This document shows, piece by piece, positions 1 through 5,211 of a stretch of 5,211 bases of DNA (position 1 is its first letter; every line of letters starts with the position of its first letter). The position numbers and the translations under genes are program-made. The notes under the pieces were generated by a model. That model had not been told where the DNA came from, searched no databases, and saw only the letters and a program-made list of their open reading frames with translations. Origin of the DNA: Flavobacteriales bacterium. GTDB lineage: Bacteria; Bacteroidota; Bacteroidia; Flavobacteriales; Flavobacteriaceae. Location of the stretch: contig JALSTJ010000018.1 in the NCBI GenBank assembly GCA_026983815.1, positions 1-5,211 on the forward strand, read 5' to 3'.

Positions 1-1
1 T

Positions 2-475
2 TTTTATATCCAGCAAGTAGCCAATTATTACAAAGATGCCGCTAACTTTTTATATTTGGGAAGAGGTTTTAATTTTCCGGTTGCTTTGGAAGGCGCTTTG
101 AAATTAAAAGAAATTTCATACATACACGCCGAGGGATATCCTGCTGCGGAAATGAAACACGGTCCCATAGCCCTTATCGATGAAAATATGCCGGTGGTGG
201 TTGTAGCAACCAAAAAAGGACAATATGAAAAAATAATCAGCAATATCCAAGAAATAAAATCCAGAAAAGGAAAAATAATAGCAATTGTTACCGAAGGAGA
301 TGTGCAAGTAAAATCACTAGCGGATCACGTGATTGAAATCCCCGAAACTTATGAAGCGCTCACGCCATTGTTATCGACGATACCGCTTCAATTGTTGTCT
401 TATCATATCGCAGTCAAAAGAGGTTGTGAGGTTGATCAACCGCGAAATTTGGCTAAATCGGTAACTGTGGAATAA
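2..475 (+). CDS. glmS: Glutamine--fructose-6-phosphate aminotransferase (isomerizing), C-terminal part
   Basis: This is the 3' end of glmS; the open frame runs in from the left edge without a start, leaving 157 codons plus a TAA stop. GlmS makes glucosamine-6-phosphate from fructose-6-phosphate and glutamine in the cytoplasm, the first committed step to UDP-GlcNAc for peptidoglycan and lipid A. The visible part is the end of the second SIS (sugar isomerase) domain. The segments LGRGFNFPVALEGALKLKE, ISYIHAEGYPAAEMKHGPIA and the tail DQPRNLAKSVTVE are near-identical to the E. coli enzyme. They carry the Glu, the His of KHGP and the C-tail Lys known to act in the isomerase site. The tail is complete, so the 3' end is intact. 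A TTG at 56 sits inside the domain and is not a start. The gene converges with prfB across a 394-base gap. The N-terminal glutaminase half lies outside the window. Confidence 0.97.
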   Translation, partial: FYIQQVANYYKDAANFLYLGRGFNFPVALEGALKLKEISYIHAEGYPAAEMKHGPIALIDENMPVVVVATKKGQYEKIISNIQEIKSRKGKIIAIVTEGDVQVKSLADHVIEIPETYEALTPLLSTIPLQLLSYHIAVKRGCEVDQPRNLAKSVTVE

Positions 476-530
476 GTATCCTTAATAACGTGAGTTCGAT
501 TGAACTTAAATCAAATTTCTTTTTGTTTTT

Positions 531-558
531 CCTTCAAAGTGGCCAACCCCCTTGAAGG
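531..558. repeat. Hairpin CCTTCAA/TTGAAGG
   Basis: CCTTCAA at 531-537 pairs with TTGAAGG at 552-558 around a 14-nt loop. A T-rich tract precedes it on the + strand, but no T-run follows on either strand, so it is not a standard intrinsic terminator. It shares the CCTTGAAGG core with the hairpin at 720-747. Confidence 0.45.
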
Positions 559-643
559 TATTTTATTTCCGATGTCTATGATTTTGTAATTTACTTATTA
601 TTAACAAGTTAATCTATTGCAAAAGTAGAATTCCGACTACATT

Positions 644-676
644 AGCGTCGGTGTCGCTTGGAGCGACGCCGACGCT
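644..676. repeat. Very stable GC-rich 15-bp hairpin with 3-nt loop
   Basis: Positions 644-658 pair with 662-676 over 15 consecutive pairs, with a single T-G wobble (652/668) and a TGG loop. GTCG is repeated within the arm. On the + strand it is followed by TTTATTA, a short T-tract, so it could terminate glmS transcription weakly. On the - strand no T-run follows. Its GC content is far above the surroundings, which also fits a REP-like palindrome. Confidence 0.7.
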
Positions 677-690
677 TTATTACAGAGATC

Positions 691-777
691 ATATTGTTCA
701 TGTGTTTTTATTCTGCAAACCTTGAAGGTGTTCAAAAAGCTTCAAGGAATATCTTGATAAAATAATACGAACAATAT
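691..777. repeat. Nested palindrome (ATATTGTTC...GAACAATAT enclosing CCTTGAAG...CTTCAAGG)
   Basis: The outer arms at 691-699 and 769-777 are exact reverse complements. Inside them CCTTGAAG at 720-727 pairs exactly with CTTCAAGG at 740-747 around a 12-nt loop. The DNA between outer and inner arms is partly complementary too (T-rich against A-rich). A competing small hairpin TTGAA/TTCAA (722-726/731-735) is possible. Neither strand has a clean T-run after it. Confidence 0.5.
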
Positions 778-806
778 AAAATTTTGGTTATGAGTTATAT
801 TTTTGG

Positions 807-840
807 TCGAACTCACGTTAAATTTAGTCAAACTCAGGTT
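807..840. repeat. Two imperfect tandem copies of TCGAACTCACGTT, 21 bp apart
   Basis: TCGAACTCACGTT at 807-819 recurs as TCAAACTCAGGTT at 828-840, matching at 11 of 13 positions with a start-to-start spacing of 21 bp, about two helical turns. The first copy is also the right arm of the outer inverted repeat, so the motif occurs three times in the gap counting the inverted copy at 487-499. Confidence 0.45.
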
Positions 841-869
841 TTATTAGAAAATAATCTCTTGATTTTAAA

Positions 870-1962
870 TCATTCTTTCTGTCCCATCATCATCAAATAC
901 GATTTTAGAAATTCATCGATATTGCCGTTCATCACGTCATCCACTTGCGAAGTTTCATAACCTGTTCTAACGTCTTTTACCATTTTATACGGATGCATCA
1001 CATAATTACGTATTTGCGATCCCCATTCGATTTTCTTCTTGTTGGCTTCAATTTTATCCCGTTCGGCTTGACGTTTTTTCATTTCCATTTCATACAAACG
1101 GGATTTTAATAGGCGCATTGCTTTTTCCTTGTTTTCCAATTGCGAACGCGTTTCGGAATTTTCAATGATAATTCCCGTGGGTAAGTGTCTCAAACGAACT
1201 GCCGTCTCGATTTTATTTACTGCTTGTCCTCCGGCTCCACTCGCCCGCATCGTTTCCCACTTGATATCCGAAGGATTTATATTGATTTCAATACTATCGT
1301 CCACCAAAGGATAAACATAAACCGAAGCAAAAGAAGTATGTCGTTTGGCATTGCTGTCAAAAGGAGAAATCCGCACCAAACGATGCACGCCGTTTTCACC
1401 TTTGAGATATCCGTAGGCATAATCGCCTTCAATCTGTATGGTAACGGTTTTAATTCCGGCAACATCTCCCGGTTGATAATTGACTTCTTTTACTTTATAT
1501 CCGTTTTTTTCCGCCCACATCAAATACATTCGCAAAAGCATTTCGGTCCAGTCGTTACTCTCGGTTCCACCGGCACCGGCTGTAATTTGCAAAACCGCAC
1601 TCAATTCGTCCGCTTCTTCTGAAAGCATATTACGAAACTCGATATCTTCTAATAATTGCTTGGTTTTTTCGTATTGTTCCTCCACTTCTTCGGCAGAAGC
1701 TTCACCTTCTTTATAAAAATCATATAAAACACTCAAATCTTCGTAAGCCGATTGTAAATTTTCGTAATCTTCCACCCAACGTTTCAGTCCGCGTATTTTA
1801 CGCATCACTTGTTCGGCTTCTTTGGGTTTATTCCAAAAATCGGGATTACCGGTTTTTTCTTCTTCGTTTTGTATTTCTATTTTTTTACCGGCTATGTCAA
1901 AGATAGTGGTTTAAAGCGGTTAGACGTTTTTTTATATCTTTCAATTGTTCATTGGTAATCAT
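870..1962 (-). CDS. prfB: Peptide chain release factor 2, expressed by programmed +1 frameshift
   Basis: RF2 reads UGA and UAA stop codons in the ribosomal A site and triggers peptide release. The start is the ATG at 1962-1960. Twenty-one codons (MITNEQLKDI... ending NHYL) lead to CTT TGA C, and a +1 shift skipping T1899 continues as DIAGKKIEIQ... for 342 more residues. The total is 363 aa, the normal RF2 length. Recognisable parts are a helical N-terminal domain, the stop-codon recognition motif SPF at about residues 199-201 (codons at 1367-1359), which distinguishes RF2 from RF1's PxT, and the catalytic GGQ at about 244-246 (1232-1224) within RASGAGGQAVNK. Starting at the GTG at 1808 would lose 51 residues that match the family, so that start is rejected. 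The gene's own final stop is also TGA (872-870). It is transcribed toward glmS, divergent from the START-like gene. Expression is expected to be autoregulated: low RF2 lets the ribosome pause at the in-frame UGA and shift. Confidence 0.97.
1896..1902 (-). promoter_or_regulatory. Programmed +1 frameshift site CTTTGAC in prfB
   Basis: On the - strand codons 20-22 read TAT CTT TGA followed by C, the same TAT CTT TGA C as in E. coli prfB. Peptidyl-tRNA-Leu on CUU can slip to UUU, placing GAC (Asp) in the A site. The zero frame ends at this TGA (1899-1897); the long frame has no family-like start of its own. The E. coli stimulator, a Shine-Dalgarno-like AGGGGG just upstream, is absent: the upstream codons read ACC GCT TTA AAC CAC. 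Confidence 0.95.
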
Positions 1963-1987
1963 TGTTACAGTTTTTTTGTGCAATATG

Positions 1988-1995
1988 CAAAAATA
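1988..1995 (-). promoter_or_regulatory. Putative -7 promoter box for prfB
   Basis: TATTTTTG on the - strand fits the Bacteroidota -7 consensus TAnnTTTG exactly and ends 25 bases before the prfB ATG, a plausible leader length. The -33 region is only a T-rich tract with no clear TTTG, so the call rests on the -7 element and position. Confidence 0.45.
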
Positions 1996-2029
1996 AGTCA
2001 TAAAATTTTTATTATTAAAAAAATCTTTC

Positions 2030-2036
2030 TATTTTG
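2030..2036 (+). promoter_or_regulatory. Weak candidate -7 box for the START-like gene
   Basis: TATTTTG lies 22 bases before the ATG of the START-like gene. It is one base short of the TAnnTTTG consensus and has no clear -33 partner. The 96-base divergent region (1963-2058) must nevertheless hold a + strand promoter, and this is the best match I see. Confidence 0.25.
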
Positions 2037-2058
2037 CCGCAAAATTATTTTATTAATT

Positions 2059-2451
2059 ATGAGTGATAAACTAAAATTGGAAATGGAATTTCCCATTCAC
2101 GCTTCGCCAAGTATGATTTTTCAGTATCTTACAACTCCTTCGGGATTAAGTGCTTGGTTTGCTGATGATGTCAATTCTCGTGGAAAAATTTACACTTTTA
2201 TTTGGGACGGCTCTGAGGAAAGAGCAAAAGTCGCTACTAAAAAAGATAATGAAAGAGTAAAATACAAATGGTTGGATGAAAATGATAAAGAAACCGGCAC
2301 TTTTGTCGAGTTTAAAATTGTTGTAGATGAATTGACAAAAGATGTATCGCTGTTGGTTACCGATTTTTGTGACAACGATGAAGAAGAGGAAACCCGAATG
2401 CTTTGGGAAAATCAAATTGGCGATTTAAAACACGTCATCGGAGCTGTATAA
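2059..2451 (+). CDS. START-like domain (SRPBCC fold) protein, function unknown
   Basis: A 130-aa soluble protein resembling the small START-like/AHSA1-type proteins that are widespread in Bacteroidota. The N-terminal pattern LEMEFPIHASPSMIFQYLTT, then GLSAWFADDV, is the typical opening of the SRPBCC fold: a first strand, a helix, and the 'LxxWFA' segment. A strand-rich middle follows, and a C-terminal helix (MLWENQIGDLKHVIGA) would close the hydrophobic cavity. No signal peptide or membrane segment is seen. The ATG at 2059 is chosen because the in-frame extension back to 1945 is Ile/Phe/Lys-rich, overlaps the prfB 5' end and would leave no room for a promoter. An acidic stretch (CDNDEEEETR) lies near residues 107-116. 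The gene diverges from prfB and ends at its own terminator, so it looks monocistronic. Ligand and role are unknown; no function is claimed from the fold alone. Confidence 0.85.
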   Translation: MSDKLKLEMEFPIHASPSMIFQYLTTPSGLSAWFADDVNSRGKIYTFIWDGSEERAKVATKKDNERVKYKWLDENDKETGTFVEFKIVVDELTKDVSLLVTDFCDNDEEEETRMLWENQIGDLKHVIGAV

Positions 2452-2478
2452 ATTTTAAATAAATGATAATATTTTTTT

Positions 2479-2507
2479 AAACCGGTTATTGCCGGTTTTT
2501 TTGTTTT
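2479..2507 (+). terminator. Rho-independent terminator after the START-like gene
   Basis: AAACCGG (2479-2485) pairs perfectly with CCGGTTT (2492-2498) around a 6-nt loop. The T's run from 2496 to 2502 and continue as GTTTT. It lies 28 bases past the TAA stop at 2451 and separates this gene from ccoI. Only the + strand has a T-tail. Confidence 0.88.
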
Positions 2508-2535
2508 ATAAAAGATAAAATCCAAAGGAATATCC

Positions 2536-2543
2536 TAAATTTG
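2536..2543 (+). promoter_or_regulatory. Putative -7 promoter box for ccoI
   Basis: TAAATTTG matches the Bacteroidota -7 consensus TAnnTTTG exactly and ends 23 bases before the ccoI ATG. No good TTTG is found at the expected -33 distance, which could mean activator dependence. I see no clear FNR-like TTGA-N6-TCAA palindrome in the gap. Confidence 0.55.
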
Positions 2544-2566
2544 CATTTCACAAGCAAAGAAAATTC

Positions 2567-4966
2567 ATGTCCGATAAAAAAGAAAAATTAGTTTGTTATC
2601 ATTGCGGATTGGAAATGAGCGAAGCCGAAACCGTTTGGTTTGACGGAAAACCCTTTTGTTGCAACGGCTGTAAAACAGTTTATGAAATTCTGAATAAAAA
2701 TCAGCTTTCGCAATACTACAAAATGAACGAAACTCCCGGGGTTAAAACCGATGAAATCGATGAACAAATCAAACAAAAATATGCTTATCTGGACAAGCCC
2801 GAAATTGAAAAACAATTATTGGAATTTGACGACGGACAAACCAAAGTTGTCAATTTCTATATCCCGAATATTCATTGTAGTTCTTGTATTTGGGTCTTGG
2901 AACATTTGGACAAAATCAATGAAAATATCAGCCGTTCCGAAGTCAATTTTCCTGCTAAAACCGTAAGAATAACTTACAAAGGCGATAAAATAAGTTTACG
3001 TGAAATTGTAGAGCTTTTGGCTTCCATTGCCTATCCGCCATTGATCAGTTTGGACGATTTGGATAAGGATAAAAGCAAGTCCAACAAAAAACTGATTTAT
3101 CAACTCGGCATTGCCGGATTTGCCTTTGGCAACATTATGTTGATGGCTTTACCTTCCTATTTGCAAGAAACGGGATACTGGCTCGAAAAATTTCGTCCGC
3201 TTTTCGGATGGGTGATGTTTGCTCTGTCATTACCGGTTGTTTTTTATTCGGCACGTGATTATTTTGAATCGGCAATTAAAGGTTTACGACAAAAAATTGT
3301 CAATGTCGATATTTTGATTGCTTTGGGAATTACGGTTCTTTTTTTAAGGAGTGTTTATGAAATAGCAACCAAAAGCGGAGTAGGTTATTTTGACAGTCTT
3401 ACGGGATTGGTGTTTTTTCTATTGATAGGAAAATATTTTCAGCGCATCACTTACGATTATCTTTCGTTTGAACGTGATTACAAGTCCTATTTTCCCATTG
3501 CTATAACAAAAATTGAAGGAGACAAAGAAATTATATCGGAAATAAAAGATATAAAACCCGGCGATAGATTGCTTATACGTAATGAAGAAATTATTCCCGT
3601 TGATGGTATTTTGATGAAAAACAACGCTTTGATTGATTACAGTTTTGTAACCGGAGAATCGTTACCTGTTGAAAAAAAAGTCGGCGACCAGTTGCTTGCA
3701 GGTGGAAAACAAAAAGGCGGTTTTATTGAAATTGAAGCCATTAGCGATGTTGACAACAGTTATTTGACAAAACTTTGGGGGAGAGAAGCTTTTCACGAAA
3801 ACTCCAAAAATATTAAAACACTTACGGACAATATCAGCAAATATTTTACTTTTATTATTCTCGGTATTGCTTTGGTTGCGGGTGTTTATTGGTATAATCA
3901 TTCCGGATTTTCCACGGCAATTTGGGTAATAACAGCCGTGCTTATTGTTGCTTGTCCTTGCGCTTTGGCTTTGTCCGCTCCTTTTGCTTTTGGAAATATA
4001 TTACGAAAATTCGGTTATCATCAATTGTATTTAAAAAATGCATCCGTTATAGAAAATATGGGGCATATTGACACCCTGGTTTTTGATAAGACGGGAACCT
4101 TGACCGAACAAGAAAAATACGAAGTAAAATACGAAGGAGAAACATTGTCGGAAAACGAGAAAAACATCATCAAAACAATGACCAGAAGTTCCAATCACCC
4201 TTTGAGCCGATTGATATATCAATATTTTGATAATGAGCAAGTTGTAAATTTAGATGAACTAAAAGAAATTCCGGGAAAAGGAATTGTAGCAAAAGATAAA
4301 AATAATACTTATAAATTGGGTTCTGCAAGTTTTACAAATGCAGAAACTTCTGATGATATGACACAGGTTTTTATTGCTGTAAATGATAAAATCAAAGGAA
4401 AATTTGTATTTACGGCAAAATACAGAAAAGGCATTGAAAATCTATTTAAACGTTTACAAAAAAAATACGATTTAATCATTTTATCAGGCGATAACGAGAG
4501 TGAAAAAAAACATTTGGAAAACATATTGCCCGAAGGCGTAACTTACCATTTCAATCAATCCGTTCACGATAAAATGGATTTTATTACATCCTTGCAAAAA
4601 GAAGGTAAAAAAGTGCTTATGCTAGGAGACGGTTTAAATGATGCGGGAGCTTTGCAACAGGCAGATGTAGGAATAGCGGTTGCCGAAGATAGCAATGTAT
4701 TTACGCCTTCGTCCGATGGCATTCTCAAAGCCGAGCAATTGTCTTTATTTGACAGATATTTGAATATTTCCAAAAAAACACTTGTTGTGATTTATGTCAG
4801 CTTCTTTTTGGCTTTCATTTACAATATCTTGGGACTTGAATTTGCAGTAACCAATAATTTAACTCCGATTATAGCGGCAATTTTAATGCCTATCAGCTCT
4901 ATTTCCATAGTAATTTTTGTTACAATTTTAACGGGAATATTATCTAAAAAACTAAAAATCAGTTAA
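2567..4966 (+). CDS. ccoI: Copper-type P1B ATPase for cytochrome cbb3 oxidase assembly (CcoI/FixI)
   Basis: A complete 799-aa inner-membrane P-type ATPase. CcoI-type pumps export copper for cbb3 oxidase maturation. Order of parts: a cysteine-rich N-terminal module (C10-x2-C13, C31, C32, C35) typical of CcoI/FixI; an HMA domain with C104-S-S-C107; four membrane helices near 176-196, 209-228, 245-262 and 274-293; actuator loop TGES (362-365); helices 5-6 near 425-444 and 449-476 with the metal-binding CPC (463-465); phosphorylation motif DKTGT (Asp507); nucleotide-domain HP (544-545) and GKG (570-572); hinge GDGLND (687-692); and helices 7-8 with YN (752-753) and MPISS (774-778). All catalytic residues are present. 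The ATG at 2567 puts the Cys module at the N-terminus and fits the -7 box upstream. ccoS begins 73 bases downstream, which supports CcoI over a general CopA. The TM8 end lacks the usual NALR-like tail of CopA pumps, probably a CcoI-clade trait. Confidence 0.93.
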   Translation: MSDKKEKLVCYHCGLEMSEAETVWFDGKPFCCNGCKTVYEILNKNQLSQYYKMNETPGVKTDEIDEQIKQKYAYLDKPEIEKQLLEFDDGQTKVVNFYIPNIHCSSCIWVLEHLDKINENISRSEVNFPAKTVRITYKGDKISLREIVELLASIAYPPLISLDDLDKDKSKSNKKLIYQLGIAGFAFGNIMLMALPSYLQETGYWLEKFRPLFGWVMFALSLPVVFYSARDYFESAIKGLRQKIVNVDILIALGITVLFLRSVYEIATKSGVGYFDSLTGLVFFLLIGKYFQRITYDYLSFERDYKSYFPIAITKIEGDKEIISEIKDIKPGDRLLIRNEEIIPVDGILMKNNALIDYSFVTGESLPVEKKVGDQLLAGGKQKGGFIEIEAISDVDNSYLTKLWGREAFHENSKNIKTLTDNISKYFTFIILGIALVAGVYWYNHSGFSTAIWVITAVLIVACPCALALSAPFAFGNILRKFGYHQLYLKNASVIENMGHIDTLVFDKTGTLTEQEKYEVKYEGETLSENEKNIIKTMTRSSNHPLSRLIYQYFDNEQVVNLDELKEIPGKGIVAKDKNNTYKLGSASFTNAETSDDMTQVFIAVNDKIKGKFVFTAKYRKGIENLFKRLQKKYDLIILSGDNESEKKHLENILPEGVTYHFNQSVHDKMDFITSLQKEGKKVLMLGDGLNDAGALQQADVGIAVAEDSNVFTPSSDGILKAEQLSLFDRYLNISKKTLVVIYVSFFLAFIYNILGLEFAVTNNLTPIIAAILMPISSISIVIFVTILTGILSKKLKIS

Positions 4967-5008
4967 ATAAAAAAAATAAAAGATTAATTTATCTTTACAT
5001 AAATTTTG

Positions 5009-5016
5009 TATATTTG
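5009..5016 (+). promoter_or_regulatory. Putative -7 promoter box for ccoS
   Basis: TATATTTG is an exact match to TAnnTTTG, ending 23 bases before the ccoS ATG, almost the same geometry as the box upstream of ccoI. A weak TTTA at 4988-4991 lies 17 bases upstream in the -33 position. It suggests that ccoS and the downstream oxidase genes can be transcribed separately from ccoI. Confidence 0.5.
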
Positions 5017-5039
5017 CAAGGATAAACACAAATCGAGCA

Positions 5040-5211
5040 ATGATTGCTTTATATTTAACCATATTCATCAGCTTAATTTTAGCACTTGTTTTTTTAGTGT
5101 TATTTTTAGGTTCCGTAAAGCAAGGACAATTTGAAGACTCCTATACACCTTCCGTAAGAATGCTATTTGAAGACGAATTTAACTTGGAAAAACAAGAAAA
5201 CGATACATCAA
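5040..5211 (+). CDS. ccoS: Cytochrome cbb3 oxidase maturation protein CcoS (cut by window end)
   Basis: Fifty-seven codons are visible before the window ends without a stop; CcoS proteins are usually 50-75 aa, so little should be missing. One N-terminal membrane helix spans about residues 2-24 (hydrophobic, rich in Leu, Ile, Phe and Val). The conserved family core follows: GSVKQGQFEDSYTPSVRMLF, equivalent to the W-x-V-x-x-G-Q-[FY]-[DE]-D ... R-[IM]-L-F-[DE]-D pattern of CcoS. In other bacteria CcoS is needed for cofactor (heme and copper) insertion into the CcoN subunit. The start is the first ATG after the -7 box, and the helix begins at once. It lies just after ccoI, the classic ccoI-ccoS pairing, and ccoN/ccoO/ccoP would be expected to the right. 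The visible C-terminal tail is hydrophilic (LEKQENDTS). Confidence 0.92.
   Translation, partial: MIALYLTIFISLILALVFLVLFLGSVKQGQFEDSYTPSVRMLFEDEFNLEKQENDTS

Larger units (their letters stand above)
486..820. repeat. 335-bp segment bounded by a perfect 14-bp inverted repeat (possible MITE-like element)
   Basis: The arms TAACGTGAGTTCGA (486-499) and TCGAACTCACGTTA (807-820) are exact reverse complements. The enclosed DNA holds several further hairpins and no gene. Both ends finish in TA, compatible with a TA target duplication of the mariner/IS630 kind, but TA is so common here that this is weak. What is seen is the perfect inverted repeat; that it is a mobile element is inference. Confidence 0.5.
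476..869. other. Repeat-rich non-coding gap between convergent glmS and prfB
   Basis: No credible gene is seen on either strand in these 394 bases; stops are frequent and no family-like peptide appears. Instead the stretch is crowded with inverted repeats, listed separately: an outer 14-bp perfect pair, a 15-bp GC-rich hairpin, two hairpins built on CCTTGAAGG, and a nested palindrome. The GC-rich hairpin stands out against AT-rich surroundings. No textbook intrinsic terminator for either flanking gene was found here, so some of these hairpins may do that job. Confidence 0.75.

Noticed and set aside
500..532. T-rich tract after glmS as an intrinsic terminator
   Set aside because: Only a 4-bp stem (TTGA/TCAA, 500-503/511-514) precedes the T-tract, too weak to call a terminator.
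476..869. CRISPR array or tRNA in the glmS/prfB gap
   Set aside because: There is no regular repeat-spacer spacing and no cloverleaf or TTCGA-type T-arm context; TTCGA at 495-499 is part of the inverted repeat with no matching acceptor stem found.
1185..1622. A 145-codon + strand open frame inside prfB
   Set aside because: It is the antisense shadow of a strongly conserved RF2 coding region and resembles no protein family I know.
870..1808. prfB read as a stand-alone 312-aa gene starting at 1808
   Set aside because: The first codon there is GTG inside the conserved stretch before RKIRGLKRW; 51 family-like residues lie upstream across the CTT TGA C frameshift, giving the normal length of 363 aa.
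1896..1899. In-frame TGA in prfB as a pseudogene mutation
   Set aside because: The position, the exact CTTTGAC context and the intact downstream frame are those of the known programmed frameshift, not of decay.
1945..2058. Upstream extension of the START-like gene by 38 codons
   Set aside because: It overlaps the 5' end of prfB and the shared promoter region, and encodes Ile/Phe/Lys-rich sequence unlike the family; the ATG at 2059 fits the domain start.
4979..4996. AAAGAT/ATCTTT inverted repeat after ccoI as a terminator
   Set aside because: Only six A/T-rich pairs with one G-C each side and no T-tail; it overlaps the likely ccoS promoter spacer and is weak.

Overview
The window looks like a chromosomal segment from a member of the Bacteroidota, most likely a flavobacterium-like organism. 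The evidence is low GC content, absence of Shine-Dalgarno sequences before the starts, Bacteroidota-type -7 promoter boxes (TAnnTTTG) upstream of several genes, and proteins that read like flavobacterial orthologues. No plasmid, phage or transposase gene is visible.

Layout, left to right. (1) Positions 2-475, + strand: the 3' end of glmS, carrying the last part of the isomerase half of glucosamine-6-phosphate synthase. (2) Positions 476-869: a 394-base non-coding gap between the convergent glmS and prfB genes. It is dense in palindromes: a perfect 14-bp inverted repeat (486-499/807-820) encloses a 15-bp GC-rich hairpin, two CCTTGAAGG-type hairpins and a nested cruciform. It resembles a small non-autonomous repeat element. 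(3) Positions 870-1962, - strand: prfB (release factor 2), read through a programmed +1 frameshift at CTT TGA C. The 312-codon open frame alone lacks the true N-terminus; the joined product is 363 aa. (4) A 96-base divergent promoter region, then a 130-aa START-like (SRPBCC fold) protein at 2059-2451 followed by a good intrinsic terminator. (5) Positions 2567-4966: ccoI/fixI, a copper-type P1B ATPase for cytochrome cbb3 oxidase assembly. (6) From 5040 to the window end: ccoS, the small membrane assembly factor of the same oxidase, cut by the edge.

Functionally there are three units: cell-wall amino-sugar synthesis (glmS), translation termination (prfB, with an uncharacterised START-like neighbour facing away), and the start of a cbb3 terminal oxidase locus (ccoI-ccoS), where ccoNOP structural genes would be expected just past the right edge. 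Everything coding belongs to known families. The least explained parts are the repeat-rich glmS/prfB gap and the prfB recoding site, which keeps the slippery heptamer but has no Shine-Dalgarno-like stimulator.
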